Source: Bacteroidales bacterium UBA6360 (GTDB lineage: Bacteria > Bacteroidota > Bacteroidia > Bacteroidales > UBA932). Taken from it: DNA of 10,963 bases. The notes under the pieces were generated by a model. It made no database searches. It saw only the letters and a program-made list of their open reading frames with translations, and was not told the origin of the DNA. How positions within the stretch are numbered: the first letter of the stretch is position 1; every line of letters begins with the position of its first letter. The stretch spans positions 1-10,963 of the forward strand of contig DJRM01000030.1 of assembly GCA_002440085.1 (NCBI GenBank). Reading direction: 5' to 3'. Made by a program: the position numbers and the translations under genes. Below, one piece after another: positions 1 through 6,522 of the stretch.

Positions 1-864
1 CCTGCCGTGCGCGATGTCGTGGCGACCTACGCCAAATTTCATGGAGTTCAGCTGACTGTCGTTCCGACAAAGGACGGAGTGACTGAATTTGAGGCGGCCG
101 GAAAGGAACTTGCCGCAGGCGACGTGGCAGGGCTTCTCGTTCCGGGCATCAACCGCTTCGGGGTCATCGAGGATTTGAGCGGCTATGCCGATGCCCTCCA
201 TGCTGTGGGGGCGCTGCTCGTCGAGTACTGCGACCCGTCCGCCATGGCGGTGCTCCGGACAGCCGATGAAAACGGGGCTGACATTGCCTGTGGGGATGCC
301 CAGACGCTCGGGATTCCGCTTTCCTTCGGAGGTCCTTATGTCGGATTCCTTGCCTGCCGCCGTGATTTCATGCGCAAGCTTCCCGGACGTCTGGTTGGAG
401 AGACCGTTGACGTCGATGGCAAGCGCGCATTCGTGCTGACCCTTCAGGCCCGCGAACAGCACATCCGCCGAGAGAAGGCAACCTCGAACATCTGCTCGAA
501 CCAGTCGCTTATGGCGCTCTATGTCGCTGTCTATGTTTCGCTTCTCGGTCCGGACGGGCTTCGTGAAGTCAACGAACTCAGCTGCGGCGGAGCGCATTAT
601 CTCAAGTCCGAACTGCTGAAAACCGGACTTTTCGCAGAGCCTTTCTCTAAGCCTCGCCCGTTCCTGAAGGAATTTGTACTGAGGCCGCTTGTCGGGATTG
701 CGAAACTGCAGCAGGCTCTTCTTGACGCCGGATTTTTCGGTGCCGTTGCCACAGGGGAGGGATTCGTCTCGTTTTGCGTCACGGAAAAGCATACGAAGGA
801 AGAATGCGATGCGCTGGTTAATGTCATGAAGTCGCTGGAAAAAGTGGAAACCATAGAAAAATAG
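1..864 (+). CDS. gcvPA: Glycine dehydrogenase (decarboxylating) subunit 1, P-protein alpha chain, 5'-truncated by window edge
   Basis: This is the C-terminal part of the P1 subunit of the glycine cleavage P-protein. With GcvPB it decarboxylates glycine and transfers the aminomethyl group to lipoyl-GcvH in the cytoplasm. The frame is open from base 1, so the gene begins upstream; the GTG at 7 is internal and not the start. 287 residues are visible of a family length of roughly 440-450. Family-typical stretches include SFGGPYVGFLACR (from about base 322), the basic segment KLPGRLVGETVD, and QAREQHIRREKATSNICSNQ, which is highly characteristic of P-proteins. The protein ends with a stop codon (862-864) and is not fused to the GcvPB half, so this is the two-subunit type. 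The PLP lysine sits on GcvPB, not here. gcvPB begins 13 bases downstream, clearly in one operon. The identification is firm. Confidence 0.95.
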   Translation, partial: PAVRDVVATYAKFHGVQLTVVPTKDGVTEFEAAGKELAAGDVAGLLVPGINRFGVIEDLSGYADALHAVGALLVEYCDPSAMAVLRTADENGADIACGDAQTLGIPLSFGGPYVGFLACRRDFMRKLPGRLVGETVDVDGKRAFVLTLQAREQHIRREKATSNICSNQSLMALYVAVYVSLLGPDGLREVNELSCGGAHYLKSELLKTGLFAEPFSKPRPFLKEFVLRPLVGIAKLQQALLDAGFFGAVATGEGFVSFCVTEKHTKEECDALVNVMKSLEKVETIEK

Positions 865-877
865 GGGAGAACGGAAT

Positions 878-2365
878 ATGAAATACTACGACAAACTTAT
901 ATTTGAACTTTCCTCTCCCGGAAGAAGGGGATATACTCTTCCGTCAAACGACTATCCTTCAGAGTTTTGCCTCGGAAAGTCTGTGCCGGGGGGATTGCTC
1001 CGCGATGAGCCTGCCGACCTGCCTCAGGTCAGCGAGCCGGATGTCGTGCGTCACTATACGAACCTCTCTCAGATGAACTTCGGCGTTGACAGCGGCTTCT
1101 ATCCGCTGGGCAGCTGCACGATGAAATACAATCCGAAAATCAACGAGGAGGTAGCCTCTATGCCGGCATTTGCCGGGATTCACCCTCTCCAGCCGGCCTC
1201 TACCGTAGCGGGATGCCGCAAGGTCTATGAGGACCTGTCGCAGGCCCTCTCCGCGATTACCGGAATGGCAGCCTTCACGCTCAACCCGTTTGCCGGAGCC
1301 CACGGAGAACTGACAGGGCTTATGGTCATGAGGCAGTACCACATCTCACGCGGAGACCTCGGCCGCCGCAAGATCATTGTGCCCGACTCCGCCCATGGGA
1401 CCAATCCCGCCTCAGCAGCCGTCTGCGGCCTTGAGGTCGTTCAGGTCAAGTCGCGTCCGGACGGTCGCATAGACATGGAGGACCTGAAGCCGCTGCTGGA
1501 CGAGACGGTTGCCGGAATCATGATGACCAACCCGAACACGCTCGGCCTCTTCGAGACTGAAATCAGGGAAATCGCCGCTCTGGTGCATGAGTGCGGCGGA
1601 CTGCTCTACTATGACGGGGCGAATATGAACCCGCTCATCGGAGTCGTGCGCCCGGGTGACATGGGCTTTGACATCATGCACCTGAACCTGCACAAGTCCT
1701 TCTCCACACCCCATGGCGGAGGTGGCCCGGGAGCGGGTCCGGTCGGCGTCGCCGTGCATCTCGTGAAGTATCTGCCTCAGCCGGATTTCTATGTCGCCGG
1801 GAAACATCGGGATGCCCACGACGGCGTCGGGCAGCCTTTGTCCATCGACTATGCCGTGCCTGAAAAGGATTCCCTCGGCCGTGTCAGCGGATTTCAGGGT
1901 AATTTCGCCGTGCTGCTCAAGGCGCTGTGCTACATCAGGATGCTCGGACGCGAGAATGTCAAGGCGGTCGGACCGCTTGCCACGCTCAATGCCAACTACA
2001 TAAAGGAATCGCTCAAGGACAGCTTCGAACTTCCAATCCAGTCCGTCTGCAAGCACGAGTTTGTCTATGACGGCCTGAAGGACAAATCGACGGGCGTGAC
2101 CACTCTTGACGTCGCCAAACGGCTGCTCGACTATGGCTTCCATGCCCCGACAATCTATTTCCCGCTCCTGTTCCATCAGGCGCTCATGATTGAGCCGACC
2201 GAGACCGAGTCCAAGGAGACTCTGGACGCCTTTATCGAAGTTATGCACAGAATTGCCGCTGAAGCGGTTTCCGACCCGGAGAACCTCAGGACCGCCCCGC
2301 ACATCACGCCGGTACGCCGCCCCGACGAGACATCCGCCGCCCGCAACCCGAAGCTATGCTTCTGA
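878..2365 (+). CDS. gcvPB: Glycine dehydrogenase (decarboxylating) subunit 2, PLP-binding P-protein beta chain
   Basis: This is the catalytic, PLP-carrying half of the glycine cleavage P-protein, 495 aa, close to the usual 480-500. The N-terminus (KLIFELSSPGRRGY) is the standard GcvPB opening. The PLP site is the motif NLHKSFSTPHGGGGPG, whose Schiff-base lysine is Lys273 by position. Other family hallmarks are YPLGSCTMKYNPKINE near residues 76-90, HGTNPASAA before residue 190, and MMTNPNTLGLFE. The start at 878 is supported by a GGGGAG Shine-Dalgarno-like site at 864-869, 8 bases upstream, stronger than at most other genes here. Its first base is the last base of the gcvPA stop codon, which suggests coupled translation. 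The C-terminus is complete. The protein should act as an alpha2beta2 complex with GcvPA and needs GcvH, GcvT and Lpd for turnover; Lpd is encoded next. Confidence 0.97.
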   Translation: MKYYDKLIFELSSPGRRGYTLPSNDYPSEFCLGKSVPGGLLRDEPADLPQVSEPDVVRHYTNLSQMNFGVDSGFYPLGSCTMKYNPKINEEVASMPAFAGIHPLQPASTVAGCRKVYEDLSQALSAITGMAAFTLNPFAGAHGELTGLMVMRQYHISRGDLGRRKIIVPDSAHGTNPASAAVCGLEVVQVKSRPDGRIDMEDLKPLLDETVAGIMMTNPNTLGLFETEIREIAALVHECGGLLYYDGANMNPLIGVVRPGDMGFDIMHLNLHKSFSTPHGGGGPGAGPVGVAVHLVKYLPQPDFYVAGKHRDAHDGVGQPLSIDYAVPEKDSLGRVSGFQGNFAVLLKALCYIRMLGRENVKAVGPLATLNANYIKESLKDSFELPIQSVCKHEFVYDGLKDKSTGVTTLDVAKRLLDYGFHAPTIYFPLLFHQALMIEPTETESKETLDAFIEVMHRIAAEAVSDPENLRTAPHITPVRRPDETSAARNPKLCF

Positions 2366-2381
2366 CTGTCACTCCTCTTCT

Positions 2382-2418
2382 GCCATTCCGAGCGAAACGT
2401 AGTGAAGTCGAGGAATCT
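2382..2418. repeat. Candidate dispersed intergenic repeat with short terminal inverted repeat
   Basis: Between gcvPB and lpd lies a motif beginning CATTCCGAGCGAAAC and ending AAGTCGAGGAATC. Its ends are inverted: ATTCC at 2385-2389 against GGAAT at 2412-2416, separated by 22 bases. From memory, very similar sequences occur in many copies between genes of Bacteroidota, where they are often mistranslated as short spurious peptides. Only one copy is present here, so its repeat nature rests on recollection and not on this window. Stem pairing beyond the 5 terminal base pairs is poor, so I do not call it a terminator. Confidence 0.55.
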
Positions 2419-2441
2419 TTGTGCTGAAAAAAAGAACTTAA

Positions 2442-4022
2442 ATGAAACTTATTATAATAGGTGCCGGTCCGGGCGGATATGAAACTGCCGTTGCCGCAGC
2501 CCGGAAAGGGCTTGATGTCACTCTCGTCACAGCCGGTCCCCTCGGTGGAACCTGCCTGAACGAGGGCTGCATCCCCACCAAGTGCTTCTGTCACGATGCC
2601 CACCTCCATCATCTCCTGTCGGGAATGCTGAATCCGTCAGACTCGGATTCAGACCGGTCCGCCACGTCATCCGTCCCCGATGACGCGCTTGCCGGGATGG
2701 TAGCCCGCAAGGATGCCGTTGTGGAACAGCTCCGCTCCGGGGTCGAAAGCCTGCTAAAGGGCGTTGAAATAGTCCACGGCATCGCGCGCATAGTCAATGC
2801 GCACACGGTTCATGTCTGGCCGACCGAGGCCGAATCCGCAGCGGACATGAGCCTTTCCCCGGAATTTGACTCCGGCAGAGAATACACGGCCGACCGAATA
2901 ATCATAGCGACCGGTTCCCATCCGGCATGGCTGAACGTCCCCGGAGCGGTGGACACTCCCGGTGTTCTATCATCCTCCGATATGCTCAGGCTCAAGGAAC
3001 TTCCTAAGCGCCTTACGGTCATCGGCGGGGGAGTGATAGGGCTGGAGTTCGCCTCCGTCTTCGCTTCTCTCGGCTCAAAAGTCACTGTAATAGAATACTG
3101 CAGGACAATTCTCCCGCATTTCGACGCCGATCTCGCCAAGCGTCTCAAGCAGTCGCTGACAAAATCCGGAATCTCGATTCTGACTGGAACTGAAGTGACG
3201 GGCATCTCAGCGGCGCAGGAGACATATTCAGACGAGCCTCATGCGGTCGGATGCCGGACGGAAAACGGCTCTTCAGCGGATGCCGATTGCGGAAATGCCC
3301 CTGACTGGCATCCGGTTCAGATCGTCACCGTCCGCAGCGGCGAAAAGACGTCCGCAGTGGTCTCGGACAAGGTTCTCATGGCCGTGGGCCGCGTGGCGGA
3401 CACCCGTGTCATCACGGGATGCAAGGGCATAGAAGCCGACAGAAAGGGAATCCGGGTCGATGACAATATGCAGACGACGCTTCCCGGCGTGTATGCCATT
3501 GGTGACGTCAACGGCCGGATGATGCTCGCGCACGCCGCCACATTCCAAGGCCGGGTTGCCCTGGAGCACATTCTCCGCGACTGTGCGAGCGGCTCCGAAG
3601 GCAGCCTCCAGGGCGGCACCGACGTCCCGCAGCACTGCTGCAGTTCCGCTATCCGTCTCGACATCATGCCTGCGGCGGTGTTCACGGTCCCTGAAGTCGC
3701 GGTGGTCGGACTCACTGAAGAGGACTGCAAGGAGAAAGGCATAGCCTTCAAGGCTCTCAAGTCCTTCTACCGCGCCAACGGCAAGGCGCTTGCCTCGGAG
3801 GCTCCCGAAGGCTACTGCAAGCTCATAGTCGCGCAGCCGGCCCAGCCGAATCTCCGCGACGGCCAGATTCTCGGCTGCCACATCCTCGGCTCCGGAGCCT
3901 CCGACCTCATCGGCGAAATCACCGCCCTTATGAACTTCAATGCCACCGTCTCCGAGCTCCGCAGCATAATCCACCCGCACCCGACCCTGTCTGAGATAAT
4001 ACAGTCGTGCGCAGCCATGTGA
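2442..4022 (+). CDS. lpdA: Dihydrolipoyl dehydrogenase (E3 / L-protein), long variant
   Basis: This FAD flavoenzyme reoxidises dihydrolipoyl groups with NAD+, here probably on GcvH. The FAD-binding GxGxxG is GAGPGG at residues 7-12. The redox disulfide is Cys38/Cys43 in GGTCLNEGCIPTK. The NAD-binding motif GGGVIG is at 195-200 and the second FAD motif AIGD ends at Asp355. The C-terminal HPHPTLSE supplies the catalytic pair His513/Glu518, which separates it from mercuric or glutathione reductases. At 526 aa it is longer than the usual 450-475. Extra hydrophilic loops lie at about 60-81, 128-146, 258-292 and 381-403, and I count 15 cysteines in all. No catalytic motif is disrupted, so it should be active. 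The ATG at 2442 follows an A-rich leader without a clear Shine-Dalgarno site, and the FAD motif sits right after it, so the start is secure. It is 76 bases from gcvPB, with a candidate repeat in the gap. Confidence 0.93.
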   Translation: MKLIIIGAGPGGYETAVAAARKGLDVTLVTAGPLGGTCLNEGCIPTKCFCHDAHLHHLLSGMLNPSDSDSDRSATSSVPDDALAGMVARKDAVVEQLRSGVESLLKGVEIVHGIARIVNAHTVHVWPTEAESAADMSLSPEFDSGREYTADRIIIATGSHPAWLNVPGAVDTPGVLSSSDMLRLKELPKRLTVIGGGVIGLEFASVFASLGSKVTVIEYCRTILPHFDADLAKRLKQSLTKSGISILTGTEVTGISAAQETYSDEPHAVGCRTENGSSADADCGNAPDWHPVQIVTVRSGEKTSAVVSDKVLMAVGRVADTRVITGCKGIEADRKGIRVDDNMQTTLPGVYAIGDVNGRMMLAHAATFQGRVALEHILRDCASGSEGSLQGGTDVPQHCCSSAIRLDIMPAAVFTVPEVAVVGLTEEDCKEKGIAFKALKSFYRANGKALASEAPEGYCKLIVAQPAQPNLRDGQILGCHILGSGASDLIGEITALMNFNATVSELRSIIHPHPTLSEIIQSCAAM

Positions 4023-4036
4023 GTAATCTAAAATAT

Positions 4037-5512
4037 ATGAAATTAATTAATCCGGGAAAAATACCGGCCGTGTGGGTGTCACTGATACCCTTCGCATTCT
4101 TGGCCGCAACCCTTTCGATTGTAATCAGAGTCTTCGGCGGAAGCGCCCTCGACGGTGCCAGTCAGGTCTCACTTCTCCTTGCATCCGGCGTCGTGGTCGC
4201 CATATCCATGATATTCTACAAGGTCAAGTGGGCCGACTTCGAGAACGGAATCATGGACAACATCCGCTCCGTGAGCTCAGCCATACTCATCCTCTTCCTC
4301 ATCGGAGCCGTCGCCGGAACATGGATGGTCAGCGGAATAGTGCCGATGATGATATACTACGGGATGAAAATCATAACCCCCAAGATATTCCTCTTCGCAA
4401 CCTGCGCCATCTGCGCCCTCATCTCCGTCATGACCGGAAGTTCCTGGACCACAATAGCGACTGTAGGAGTCGCGCTCATCGGAATCGGCACCGCGCAGGG
4501 CTACTCCGCCGGATGGACGGCCGGAGCGATAATCTCGGGCGCATATTTCGGCGACAAGATATCCCCGCTCTCCGACACCACGACTCTCGCGTCCTCGTCC
4601 GCAGGCACGCCGCTTTTCACGCATATACGCTATATGCTCATCACGACAATTCCTTCATTCGCCATAGCTCTCGTCGTCTTTCTCATCGTGAGCCTCACCC
4701 ACGACGTGAACCCGCAGGGCACAATCACCGAATTTTCCTCAGACCTCGCCTCCGCCTTCAACATAAACCTCTGGCTCCTGATTGTCCCGCTCATAACCGG
4801 CGTGCTGATAGCCAGAAAGATGCCCGCCATTCTCACGCTCTTCGTCGCGGTTCTCCTCGCTGCCGTCGCCGCCCTCATATTCCAGCCCCACATCGTCTGG
4901 CACATCGCCTCCGGAGAGCCGATAGCAGCCTACTCGCACCTCTCCTTCATGGACGCTTTCAAGGGACTTATGACAGCAACCTACGGTCCTACAGGCATTT
5001 CCGTCGGCAATCCGGCACTTGACAGGCTCATCGCCACCAACGGCATCACCGGGATGCTTCCGACCGTTTTCCTCGTCATATCAGCCGCGGCATTCGGTGG
5101 TGTCCTCGTAGGCAGCGGAATGCTCCAGAGCCTTACGAAGGCGCTCCAGAAGGGCATAAACCGCACATTCACGATAGTCGCTTCGACGGTCGGCACAGGA
5201 ATCTTCGCCAACATGATAACCGGAGACCAGTACCTCTCGATAATCCTGACCGGCAGCCTCTACAAGGATCTCTACAGGGAAAAGGGACTTGAACCTCGCC
5301 TGCTGAGCCGTTCCGTGGAGGATTCCGCCACCGTCTGCTCCGTCCTCATCCCGTGGAACTCCTGCGGAATGACCCAGGCCACGGTGCTGAAGGTCGCGAC
5401 CCTCGACTATCTTCCTTACTGCTTTTTCAATCTCATATCGCCACTGATGTCCATCCTCGTCGCCGCAATGGGTTATCGGATATGTCGGAAGGCACGATAC
5501 AAGGAAAAATGA
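4037..5512 (+). CDS. nhaC: NhaC-family Na+/H+ antiporter
   Basis: This is an inner-membrane secondary transporter of the NhaC family, with about 11-12 hydrophobic segments over 491 residues. Conserved-looking stretches are TGSSWTTIATVGVALIGIG, the polar intramembrane segment GAYFGDKISPLSDTT, GDQYLSIILTGSLYKDLY and SVLIPWNSCGMTQATV. The family normally exchanges cytoplasmic Na+ for H+ for pH and sodium homeostasis. Some relatives (MleN type) exchange carboxylates such as malate and lactate, so the substrate is not certain. I chose ATG 4037 over the in-frame GTG at 4007. The GTG would overlap lpd by 16 bases and add ten residues not hydrophobic like the rest, while the ATG begins MKLINPGKIPAVWVSLIPF right before the first membrane segment and follows an AT-rich leader. 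The start lies 14 bases past the lpd stop, so cotranscription with the gcv genes is likely. A functional link to glycine cleavage is not shown. Confidence 0.92.
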   Translation: MKLINPGKIPAVWVSLIPFAFLAATLSIVIRVFGGSALDGASQVSLLLASGVVVAISMIFYKVKWADFENGIMDNIRSVSSAILILFLIGAVAGTWMVSGIVPMMIYYGMKIITPKIFLFATCAICALISVMTGSSWTTIATVGVALIGIGTAQGYSAGWTAGAIISGAYFGDKISPLSDTTTLASSSAGTPLFTHIRYMLITTIPSFAIALVVFLIVSLTHDVNPQGTITEFSSDLASAFNINLWLLIVPLITGVLIARKMPAILTLFVAVLLAAVAALIFQPHIVWHIASGEPIAAYSHLSFMDAFKGLMTATYGPTGISVGNPALDRLIATNGITGMLPTVFLVISAAAFGGVLVGSGMLQSLTKALQKGINRTFTIVASTVGTGIFANMITGDQYLSIILTGSLYKDLYREKGLEPRLLSRSVEDSATVCSVLIPWNSCGMTQATVLKVATLDYLPYCFFNLISPLMSILVAAMGYRICRKARYKEK

Positions 5513-5554
5513 GTATGAATATGGCGCGTTTCTCATTTAAAGGACGGCGAATGA

Positions 5555-5585
5555 TTGCATTGTATGTTTTAAATCACTAACTTTG
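5555..5585 (+). promoter_or_regulatory. Bacteroidota-type sigma-ABfr promoter for the export operon
   Basis: TAACTTTG at 5578-5585 is a perfect match to the Bacteroides -7 consensus TAnnTTTG. A TTG at 5555-5557, 20 bases upstream, fits the -33 element; a second TTG at 5560-5562 is a poorer-spaced alternative. Transcription would begin a few bases after 5585, leaving a leader of about 80 bases before the ATG at 5673. Its position in the only large gap, just ahead of the wza-like gene, supports it as the operon promoter. Confidence 0.65.
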
Positions 5586-5599
5586 CACGCTGTTCGTGC
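5585..5599 (+). promoter_or_regulatory. Small GC-rich inverted repeat at the predicted transcription start
   Basis: GCACG (5585-5589) and CGTGC (5595-5599) form a perfect 5-bp stem with a 5-base loop. The first base is the last base of the -7 element. The element could be a 5'-end RNA hairpin or a DNA operator half-site pair, but so short a palindrome may also be chance. Confidence 0.3.
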
Positions 5600-5672
5600 C
5601 TTGCCGTCATGTGCTGCGCCGGAAGATACGGACACTTATTGTAAAAAAAATAGTACTTAGAATAACCGATTA

Positions 5673-6506
5673 ATGAATCTGAAGAACTTTTCATTCAAGG
5701 CAGCCTCACTGGTGCTGCTTCTTGTTTTTTCTTTCATTGCCGTTTCTTGCGGCTCCTACAAGAACATCCCCTACTTTCAGGACAAGGTAATAAACAATCC
5801 GGAATCCATTGACCGGCACGCCGGAATTGTAATCCAGCCAAAGGACATGCTTTCCATCGTGGTCAGTTCGCGAACTCCGGAGCTTACACCGATGTTCAAC
5901 CTTCCGATAGTTTCCTATAGTGCCGGTTCGGAAATGGTCTCCAGTGCCGGCTCACAGAGGGTCATGTGCTATTCCGTGGACAATGACGGGTTCATAGACT
6001 TTCCGGTGCTCGGCAAGATTAAGGTAGCCGGGAAGACACGCTGGGAATGTGCCGATACCATAAAAAAAGAACTCATTGACAGAAAATATCTCGACGATGC
6101 CGTCGTCACCGTTGAATTTACGAATTTTAAGGTCTCCGTGCTCGGGGAAGTGACATCTCCGGGGACATACACTATTGAGGGGGACAAGGTAACAATTCTT
6201 CAGGCTCTCAGCCTTGCACGCGATCTGACCATATTCGGAAAACGTGAAAATGTCTCTGTCATCAGGGAACAGAACGGCAAGAGGGTCATATATGAGGTTG
6301 ACCTGACGAGCACGGACTTGTTCAACAGCCCCGCATATTACCTCCAGCAGAACGACATCGTCTATGTTGAGCCGTCAAAAATCAAGCAGCGCCAGTCCAC
6401 CATGGACGACAAAGGGTTGAGAATCACGAGCATAGCAATATCTTCGGGTTCACTCCTCGTGTCCCTCGCCACTCTCGTGACGACGTTGGTTCTAAGAAGC
6501 AAGTAA
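5673..6506 (+). CDS. Wza-type polysaccharide export outer-membrane lipoprotein
   Basis: This protein probably forms, or is part of, the outer-membrane channel for capsule or exopolysaccharide export, working with the co-polymerase encoded next. Residues 1-25 are a lipoprotein signal peptide ending at the lipobox AVSC, with acylated Cys26. A Poly_export-type domain spans about 49-145 (GIVIQPKDMLSIVV). An SLBB-type domain follows at about 153-236 (VSVLGEVTSPGTYTIEGDKV through NDIVYVEPSK). Residues about 250-275 form a hydrophobic, Ser/Thr-rich helix, then RSK. At 277 aa it is much shorter than E. coli Wza (about 380 aa) but about right for the Bacteroidota form, which appears to carry a single SLBB domain. 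The start at 5673 follows an AT-rich leader and gives a complete signal peptide. It is first in the operon, 16 bases before the kinase gene. Confidence 0.92.
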   Translation: MNLKNFSFKAASLVLLLVFSFIAVSCGSYKNIPYFQDKVINNPESIDRHAGIVIQPKDMLSIVVSSRTPELTPMFNLPIVSYSAGSEMVSSAGSQRVMCYSVDNDGFIDFPVLGKIKVAGKTRWECADTIKKELIDRKYLDDAVVTVEFTNFKVSVLGEVTSPGTYTIEGDKVTILQALSLARDLTIFGKRENVSVIREQNGKRVIYEVDLTSTDLFNSPAYYLQQNDIVYVEPSKIKQRQSTMDDKGLRITSIAISSGSLLVSLATLVTTLVLRSK

Positions 6507-6522
6507 AACAGGAAAATTCTAT

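Larger units (their letters stand above)
5513..5672 (+). other. Intergenic region and 5' leader ahead of the export operon
   Basis: This 160-base gap separates nhaC from the export genes and is much more AT-rich than the coding sequence around it. It holds a Bacteroidota-type promoter, a small hairpin at the presumed transcript start, and an A-rich stretch (5642-5650) before the lipoprotein start. I see no small gene, riboswitch fold or strong terminator in it. Confidence 0.6.

Noticed and set aside
1412..2302. Long open frame (296 codons) on the minus strand opposite gcvPB
   Set aside because: It is fully antisense to a strongly conserved gene in G+C-rich DNA, where stop codons are rare. 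The translation shows no recognisable domain.
2414..2421. Near-match to a TAnnTTTG promoter element ahead of lpd
   Set aside because: The first base is wrong and I see no TTG at the right distance upstream. The gene is more simply explained by operon read-through.
3273..3980. Open frame of 235 codons on the minus strand opposite lpd
   Set aside because: It is a shadow of the lpd frame, with no motif, no leader and no neighbours on that strand.
4072..5022. Open frame of 316 codons on the plus strand inside nhaC
   Set aside because: It is out of frame with nhaC. The product is an implausible Arg/His-rich chain, while the nhaC frame gives a clean membrane transporter.
5507..5538. Perfect 7-bp inverted repeat AAATGAG / CTCATTT around the nhaC stop, as a possible terminator
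   Set aside because: The stem has only two G-C pairs, the loop is 18 bases, and no T-tract follows. It is too weak to call a terminator.
5513..5672. Possible invertible (phase-variable) capsule promoter
   Set aside because: I looked for long inverted repeats flanking the promoter and found none. No recombinase gene is in the window.
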